NCBI RefSeq assembly: GCF_009766005.1
Contig: NZ_LMUK01000059.1
Coordinates: 21,902 to 85,901, forward strand
Direction of reading: 5' to 3'
DNA length: 64,000 bases
DNA from: Bradyrhizobium sp. S69
GTDB lineage: Bacteria > Pseudomonadota > Alphaproteobacteria > Rhizobiales > Xanthobacteraceae
Shown: positions 59,133-64,000 of the stretch, piece by piece
Numbering within the stretch: the first letter of the stretch is position 1
Layout: each line of letters starts with the position of its first letter
Notes under the pieces: generated by a model
Told to the model about the DNA's origin: nothing
Seen by the model: the letters and a program-made list of their open reading frames with translations, nothing else
The model's database searches: none
Position numbers and translations under genes: made by a program

Positions 59133-59281
59133 GATCTGATCTCAGCCCGATATCGAGAACGCATCTAAAGACCGTTTGTTTCCGATTTTTCGACTGATAA
59201 CAACCATGGAAATACCGCTTCGGGTGTTTCGTCATGGCGCAATGCATCCTAAGCTGGATTGATGTCGCAAAGCTTCCGCCC

Positions 59282-60103
59282 ATGACCCCCGAACCGGCCC
59301 CTACCATCAAGCAATTGCTCGCCTTTTATCTGGAGGCCGGGGTCGATTGCGCGCTGGCGGACGAGGCGGTCAACCGGCTGTCCGACCCTGCCGCCGTCGC
59401 CGCCCCGGCGGCAAGCGAGCCGGCGCTCCCCCAACCGGTCAGGCCGCAGCCGGCCGTGATGCCGGCCCCGCGTGGCGAGGTCGCAGCGGCGCCGGAGGCT
59501 GCGATCGCCTCGGCGCGGGACGCCGCGCGAACCGCGCCTTCGCTGGAAGCGCTGCGGGCGCTGTTGGAAACATTCGACGGCTGCGCGCTAAAACATACCG
59601 CGACGCGGCTGGTGTTCTCCGACGGCAACCCGCAAGCCCGCATCATGTTCGTCGGCGAAGCGCCGGGCCGCGACGAGGACATCGAAGGCCTGCCGTTCGT
59701 CGGGCGTTCCGGCAAGCTGCTCGACCGCATGATCGCGACGATCGGACTCGACCGCAGCAAGGCCTATATCGCCAACGTGATTCCATGGCGGCCGCCCGGC
59801 AACCGCACCCCGACGCCGCAGGAGACGCAAATCTGCCTGCCGTTCATCCAGCGCCAGATCGAACTGGTGAACCCGGACGTGCTGGTCACGCTCGGCAATC
59901 CCTCGACGCAGACCTTGCTGCAAACCCGCGAGGGCATCATGCGCACCCGCGGCAAATGGCTCAACTACGACACCGGCACGCGCACCATCCGCGCCATCGC
60001 CACCTTCCATCCGGCCTATCTGCTGCGCTCGCCGTCCTACAAGCGGATGACCTGGCTCGATCTGCGCGCGATCGCCAAGGCGCTGGAGCAGACAACTCCG
60101 TAG
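59282..60103 (+). CDS. Uracil-DNA glycosylase, family 4-like, without two of the usual cluster cysteines
   Basis: A 273-residue glycosylase. MFVGEAPGRDEDIEGLPFVG is the family 4/5 active-site motif A, VIPWRPPGNRTPTPQETQIC is the middle motif, and ATFHPAYLLRSPSYKRM is the C-terminal active site. Family 4 enzymes hold a 4Fe-4S cluster by C-x2-C near the N-terminal edge, K-C-R-P-P and a later Cys. Here DGCALKHT keeps one cysteine of the first pair and WRPP replaces C-R-P-P, so the cluster is probably absent. The ~90 N-terminal residues are Ala/Pro-rich. ATG at 59282; 59234 is an alternative. Confidence 0.88.
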   Translation: MTPEPAPTIKQLLAFYLEAGVDCALADEAVNRLSDPAAVAAPAASEPALPQPVRPQPAVMPAPRGEVAAAPEAAIASARDAARTAPSLEALRALLETFDGCALKHTATRLVFSDGNPQARIMFVGEAPGRDEDIEGLPFVGRSGKLLDRMIATIGLDRSKAYIANVIPWRPPGNRTPTPQETQICLPFIQRQIELVNPDVLVTLGNPSTQTLLQTREGIMRTRGKWLNYDTGTRTIRAIATFHPAYLLRSPSYKRMTWLDLRAIAKALEQTTP

Positions 60104-60188
60104 GGTGGGCAAAGCGCAAGCGTGCCCACCATCACGAGCAGCGCATCAAATGGTGGGCACGGCGCCAGAGCGCCTTTGCCCACCCTAC
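60100..60188. repeat. Dispersed inverted repeat (GTAGGGTGGGCAAAGCGC family)
   Basis: GTAGGGTGGGCAAAGCGC and GTGCCCACC on one side mirror GGTGGGCAC and GCGCCTTTGCCCACCCTAC on the other. The stop codon TAG of the glycosylase gene lies in the left arm. It occupies a convergent gap. Confidence 0.9.
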
Positions 60189-60247
60189 GATTCTTCGATC
60201 CAGACGATCTCAGACCTCATCTTGAGGGGCTGCGAAGCTATCTCCGA

Positions 60248-60293
60248 CGTCATCCCGGAGGTGAACGCAATTGCGTTCATCCCGGGGATGACG
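60248..60293. repeat. Dispersed repeat sharing its core with 20248-20282
   Basis: CGTCATCCCGG...CCGGGGATGACG with GAACGCAATTGCGTTC in the middle. The 35-bp stretch from GGTGAACGC to GATGACGG is identical to the end of the element at 20122-20282. Confidence 0.9.
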
Positions 60294-60305
60294 GCCGAGA
60301 TAACT

Positions 60306-61814
60306 TCACGGCCCCTTCGGCCGGACGATGGCCCAGCCGATCCGCAGCAGCGGTTGCCTGCCGTTGACCAGCCGATCGAAGGCTTGCGGCACTTCCGGCA
60401 CCAGGCCCGGAAAAAGCTGCACAATATCGGCCGGCGGCCGGCCGTCGGTATCGGAGGCGCGCCAGACCACGACGCCGCCGGTCCGGTTGAATTTTTCCAT
60501 CGTCAGCCACGGCGTCCGTTCCGGCGTCTTGTCGAGAAACAGATGCGGTCGGCCGTTGTCGAGCGAGACCAGGCTGGCAATCGTGGGATCGCCGGCCACC
60601 GCGCGCAGCCGCTGGTTGGTGCGCCGCTCAAAACTGTCGCCGAAGAATCGCGCGATCGGTTTGGCCGGCAGCGAGGTCGCGGCCTCGCCGCCGCCGGTCC
60701 AGGGCAGGAAAATCGTCGTCACCAGGACCGCGAGCGCAGGCACCGCGATCGCAGCGGCCCAGACCGTGCGCAGCACGCGTTGCCGCCGCACCTGAATGAG
60801 ATCGCCGGCCGCCACGATCACCGCCAGTCCCGACATCGACAGCGCGATGCCGGCGCCGCCGACCACGCGGTCAAGATCGAACAGCCCCGCTACCAGGCTG
60901 CCGGCCAGCGCCGGACCGATCGCGAAGAAATAGACAAAGTTGCGGGCCACCGGCTCGACCGGCGGCCGGAAGATAATCGGGGCATCTTCGCCGTTGCGCG
61001 CGAACCAGCCGGTGTCGAGCACCACCAGCAGCACGATGCCGGACATCGCCAGCAGCAGGCCCCCGAGCAGCCGCCCCCAGTGCAGCGCCCGTGCATGCAA
61101 ATCCGACAGCGCCGGCCAATGCGGCCACATCAGGGTGTCGGCGCGGATCAGCCAGACCAGATAGGGCAGCGTCAGCACCACGATCACCAGCAGCGCAAAC
61201 AGCGGATCGAACGATTTCAGCGTGCGCCGGCCGCGCGCGGTCGCGAGCGCGAAGGCCGCGACCAGCAGCAACAGGCCGATCGCCGCCGAGGTCGTCAGCA
61301 ACAACAGCCCGGCTTCGATCGACCAGGCAAACCACGCATTGCGGCGGCCCTGCCCGATCAGTTGCCAGGAATGCAACAGCAACAGCGCCCACAGCGGACG
61401 CGCCAGCACCAAGGGGCCGAACTCGACGCCGGGTGAACTGAAGGCCACCACCGTCATCGTCAAGAGGATCGCAAGCACCGCCTGTTGTCCGCCGACCACG
61501 GCGCGCGCCAAGAGATAGAGCGACCAGAACGTCGCGACCGCGCAAAGCTGCGCCAAGAGGTAGACGCCGAAGATGTGGTTGCCCGCGGCGCGAAACGCGA
61601 TGTCGGCGAGCCAGAACGCCAGCGGCGGACCGAGATCGGTGCCGACCTGGTATTCCCGGCCATAGGCCAGCACGGTTGCGAGATCACCGGGCGGGCTTCG
61701 ATACAACAACAACGGCAGGATCAGCCACAACGCCGCCTGCGCCAGCACCACGATCCAGACCACCAGCCGCGGCCGGGCGCGGATCAGTTCGATAATCAGC
61801 GAGGTGAAACGCAT
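60306..61814 (-). CDS. GT39-family glycosyltransferase-like membrane protein
   Basis: A 502-residue protein with about 12 hydrophobic segments. It starts in the membrane (LVVWIVVLAQAALWLILPLL). The first periplasmic loop, YGREYQVGTDLGPPLAFWLA, resembles the ArnT/PMT-type glycosyltransferases, which use a polyprenyl-phosphate sugar donor; FGVYLLAQLCAVATFWSLYL follows. The canonical acidic D-E or D-D pair in loop 1 is not clear, so activity is uncertain. The C-terminal part is a soluble periplasmic domain. ATG at 61814. It converges on the glycosylase gene across two repeats, and lies downstream of rnhB. Confidence 0.75.
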   Translation of the reverse strand: MRFTSLIIELIRARPRLVVWIVVLAQAALWLILPLLLYRSPPGDLATVLAYGREYQVGTDLGPPLAFWLADIAFRAAGNHIFGVYLLAQLCAVATFWSLYLLARAVVGGQQAVLAILLTMTVVAFSSPGVEFGPLVLARPLWALLLLHSWQLIGQGRRNAWFAWSIEAGLLLLTTSAAIGLLLLVAAFALATARGRRTLKSFDPLFALLVIVVLTLPYLVWLIRADTLMWPHWPALSDLHARALHWGRLLGGLLLAMSGIVLLVVLDTGWFARNGEDAPIIFRPPVEPVARNFVYFFAIGPALAGSLVAGLFDLDRVVGGAGIALSMSGLAVIVAAGDLIQVRRQRVLRTVWAAAIAVPALAVLVTTIFLPWTGGGEAATSLPAKPIARFFGDSFERRTNQRLRAVAGDPTIASLVSLDNGRPHLFLDKTPERTPWLTMEKFNRTGGVVVWRASDTDGRPPADIVQLFPGLVPEVPQAFDRLVNGRQPLLRIGWAIVRPKGP

Positions 61815-61901
61815 GAACCGCCCGGAATGCCCCAATCGAACGGCCGCCCTGTTCGATCCCGAACGTGTGATAGAGCGCGTCAGCCGCCGAGGCAACCGGC
61901 G

Positions 61902-62645
61902 TCAGATCGCCGCCAAAATCTCGACCTCGACCGCGCTTTCCGTCGCTTCTCGGCCAGTATCGATCGTCATCGCCTGATGTCTTGCCCGGGCGGCGGCCAC
62001 CGGCGCGAAGAACCGGCGGTGATGCGCGGTGGGGCCGAGCAGATTCAGCGCCCGCAGATGCTCCGGCACGCCGTAGCCCTTGTGCTGCTCGAAGCCATAG
62101 CCCGGACAATCCTGCGCCAGCGCGCACATCAGGCGGTCGCGGGACACTTTGGCGACGATCGATGCCGCCGCGATCGACAGCACCAGGCCGTCGCCGCCGA
62201 TCACGGCGTCGCAGTCGCACGGCGTATCGAGCTTGTCGCGGCCGTCGACGAACACGTGCTTGGGCATTTCCGGCAGCGCATGGACCGCGCGCGCCAGCGC
62301 CCACAGCGAGGCCCGCAGGATGTTGTCCCGATCGATTCGCGCCGGCGAAGCAAAGGCGACCGCAAACGACGCCGTCGTGCAGATTTCCTCGAACAGCTCC
62401 TCGCGGCGCTCGGCCGTCAGCCGCTTGGAATCATCGATGCCCTTGGGGATCCGCTTCGGATCGAGCACCACGGCTGCTGCCACCACCGGGCCGGCCAGCG
62501 GACCGCGCCCAGCCTCGTCGCAGCCCGCGACCGGCCAGACCCCGCGCTTGATCAGCGCGCGTTCGCGGCGAAAGCTCGGCGGCGCCACCGCGATGACGCC
62601 CTTGGGCAGTTTGGCCGGATCTTTTTCAGGGACTTTGCGAATCAT
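61902..62645 (-). CDS. rnhB: Ribonuclease HII
   Basis: A 247-residue enzyme that removes ribonucleotides and RNA primers from DNA. GCDEAGRGPLAGPVVAAAVV carries the D-E metal pair and the G-R-G loop, DDSKRLTAERREELFEEI follows, and VFVDGRDKLD and ASIVAKVSRDRLM give the remaining acidic residues. ATG at 62645 is chosen because the frame upstream runs through a dispersed repeat. 87 bp before the GT39-like gene on the same strand. Confidence 0.95.
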   Translation of the reverse strand: MIRKVPEKDPAKLPKGVIAVAPPSFRRERALIKRGVWPVAGCDEAGRGPLAGPVVAAAVVLDPKRIPKGIDDSKRLTAERREELFEEICTTASFAVAFASPARIDRDNILRASLWALARAVHALPEMPKHVFVDGRDKLDTPCDCDAVIGGDGLVLSIAAASIVAKVSRDRLMCALAQDCPGYGFEQHKGYGVPEHLRALNLLGPTAHHRRFFAPVAAARARHQAMTIDTGREATESAVEVEILAAI

Positions 62646-62729
62646 GCGGCAAGGTTGCGCAAGCGGGGCATACCGCGCAACCGGGAACCGTGAGGAATTC
62701 CCGCTATTCAGCTTCGCGCAAAAACTTCG

Positions 62730-62849
62730 CGTCGTCCCGGCGAAGGCCGGGACCCATAACCCCTGGCGCTTCTGTTGCAGGAACGCGTCTACCACCATGC
62801 AAAAACGAGAGGCCACGGCGTATGGGTCCCGGCCTTCGCCGGGACGACG
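62730..62849. repeat. Dispersed repeat with perfect 29-bp inverted arms
   Basis: CGTCGTCCCGGCGAAGGCCG at 62730 begins a 29-bp arm whose exact reverse complement is at 62821-62849. About 60 bp lies between the arms. It separates rnhB from the radical SAM gene. Confidence 0.95.
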
Positions 62850-62856
62850 TGAGCAA

Positions 62857-64000
62857 TTAAAACAAGCTCAATTGCTGCCCGCCGCGCTCCGGCCGGATGA
62901 AATGATCGGTGGTCAATTTCGAGCGGCGTTTGTTCAGCCCGAGTTTTTCGCAGGCGATCTCGAAGCGGCGGCCGATCATCCAGGCCATCGGGCCGGTGCC
63001 CTTCATCCTTGTGCCCCATTGCGAATCGTAATCCTTGCCGCCGCGCATGTCGCGGATCAGCGTGAAGACGTGGCGGTAGCGGTCGGGATAATTCGCCATC
63101 AGCCATTCGCGGAACAGATCGCGCACTTCGAGCGGCAACCGCAGCAGCACGTAGCTGGCCTCCTTGACGCCGGCATGGGCGGCGGCGTCGAGAATCCGCT
63201 CGATCTCGGAATCGTTCAGCGCGGGGATCACGGGTGCGACCATCACGGTGGTCGGAATGCCCGCTTCCGACAATTGCCTGAGCGCCTCCAGCCGCCTCGG
63301 CGGCGTCGATGCCCGCGGCTCCATGGTGCGCGCCAGCTTGGCATCGAGCGAGGTGACCGAGATCGCCACCTTGGCGAGATTGCGTTTGGCCATCCGCGCC
63401 AGAATGTCGATATCGCGGGTCACCAGCGCCGATTTGGTGACGATGCCGACCGGATGCCCTGATCGTTCCAGCACTTCGAGAATGCCGCGCATGATTTTCC
63501 GTTCGCGCTCGATCGGCTGGTAGGGATCGGTGTTGGTGCCGATCGCGATCATGCGCGGCTCGTAATCCTGCGCCGCCAGTTCCTTTTCCAAGAGCGCCGG
63601 CGCATCGGGCTTGGCGAACAGCATGGATTCGAAATCGAGCCCCGGCGACAGCCCGAGGAAGGCGTGGGTTGGCCGCGCGAAGCAATAGACGCAGCCATGT
63701 TCGCAGCCGCGGTAGGGGTTGATCGAGCGGTCGAAGCCGATATCGGGCGATTCGTTGCGGGTGATGACTTTTCGCGCGGTGTCGAGGCCGACGGTGGTCT
63801 TGAACGGCGGCAATTCGTCAAGGCTCTGCCAGCCATCGTCGAACGCAACCCGGGCTTCGGCCTCAAAACGGCCGCTGGCGTTGGATTGCGCGCCGCGGCC
63901 GCGCCGCCGCTCGCGATCGATCGCAACCGCCAATTCGGGAAAAGGGGAAGATACACCCGCCGGCTCGGAGGGCGCCGTGACCGGCGGGGGGTTGAGGGGA
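62857..64000 (-). CDS. PA0069-family radical SAM protein (5' end beyond window)
   Basis: About 380 residues are visible. The radical SAM cluster motif is YRGCEHGCVYCFARPTHAFL (C-x3-C-x2-C). GTNTDPYQPIERERKIMRGI, VGIVTKSALVTRDIDILARM and PPRRLEALRQLSEAGIPTTV are typical of the PA0069/SplB-related group. The C-terminus is RGGQQLSLF, identical to the consensus clamp-binding pentapeptide. The family's reaction is unknown; spore photoproduct lyase relatives repair DNA. The frame remains open to the right edge, so the start probably lies outside. A TTG at 63933 is the first inner candidate. Confidence 0.9.
   Translation of the reverse strand, partial: PLNPPPVTAPSEPAGVSSPFPELAVAIDRERRRGRGAQSNASGRFEAEARVAFDDGWQSLDELPPFKTTVGLDTARKVITRNESPDIGFDRSINPYRGCEHGCVYCFARPTHAFLGLSPGLDFESMLFAKPDAPALLEKELAAQDYEPRMIAIGTNTDPYQPIERERKIMRGILEVLERSGHPVGIVTKSALVTRDIDILARMAKRNLAKVAISVTSLDAKLARTMEPRASTPPRRLEALRQLSEAGIPTTVMVAPVIPALNDSEIERILDAAAHAGVKEASYVLLRLPLEVRDLFREWLMANYPDRYRHVFTLIRDMRGGKDYDSQWGTRMKGTGPMAWMIGRRFEIACEKLGLNKRRSKLTTDHFIRPERGGQQLSLF

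Overview
The window is about 64 kb of GC-rich alphaproteobacterial chromosome. Gene content, protein character and the many short dispersed palindromes point to the Bradyrhizobium/Rhodopseudomonas group (family Nitrobacteraceae, formerly Bradyrhizobiaceae). That placement comes from pattern recognition, not a database search. No prophage, intact insertion sequence, integrase, plasmid gene or CRISPR array was seen. One tRNA, tRNA-Pro(CGG), is present.

Layout. 1-10.6 kb: the 3' end of a molybdenum hydroxylase gene converges on an unusual minus-strand cluster. That cluster holds two paralogous carotenoid-desaturase-like flavoproteins, a giant protein with the layout of soluble adenylyl cyclase (two cyclase domains, ATPase, TPR-like tail), and an acetoacetate-decarboxylase-like protein. 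10.6-24 kb: a decayed serine-hydrolase gene, tRNA-Pro, then housekeeping and repair genes (sua5, FAD oxidase, ypeA, nudK, MATE pump, yedK/SRAP, Nudix, HAD, dihydroorotase-like, ygfZ, tag, HD hydrolase). 24-27.6 kb: an accessory patch with an SMP-30 protein, a cupin gene bracketed by a 41-bp duplication, a brnTA toxin-antitoxin pair, a small hypothetical gene and a 450-bp dispersed repeat. 27.6-39.5 kb: a phosphatase, a Nudix/winged-helix regulator with a dead Nudix box, a DUF2339 membrane protein, AcuI-like reductase, MFS transporter and the complete de novo NAD operon nadA-nadB-nadC, preceded by a strong palindromic operator. 39.5-46.3 kb: SleB-type cell-wall hydrolase, pyruvate phosphate dikinase with a histone-like N-terminal tail, two small proteins and about 1.2 kb of stacked repeats. 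46.3-64 kb: glyS and glyQ split by a DUF559 nuclease gene that sits between inverted palindromes, S49 peptidase, a 32-residue small protein, methyltransferase, DUF2007, polyprenyl diphosphate synthase, ispE, TPR protein, ETF-ubiquinone oxidoreductase, an atypical uracil-DNA glycosylase, a GT39-like membrane protein, rnhB and a PA0069-type radical SAM protein that is open at the window end.

How the parts relate. The nad genes and the Nudix/winged-helix protein probably form a local NAD-homeostasis circuit. Several genes serve DNA or nucleotide maintenance (SRAP, Tag, uracil-DNA glycosylase, RNase HII, Nudix, HD). Two of the proteins, SRAP and the radical SAM protein, end in a sequence like the sliding-clamp-binding pentapeptide. 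Isoprenoid genes (ispB-type, ispE) and ETF-QO serve quinone and respiratory functions. Dispersed palindromes occupy several convergent gene ends.

The best candidates for something undescribed are (i) the DUF559 gene inside a palindrome pair, with an empty pair of the same design 1.5 kb away, suggesting a REPIN-like element with its own nuclease; (ii) the cyclase/flavoprotein/decarboxylase-like cluster; and (iii) the nad operator and regulator pair.
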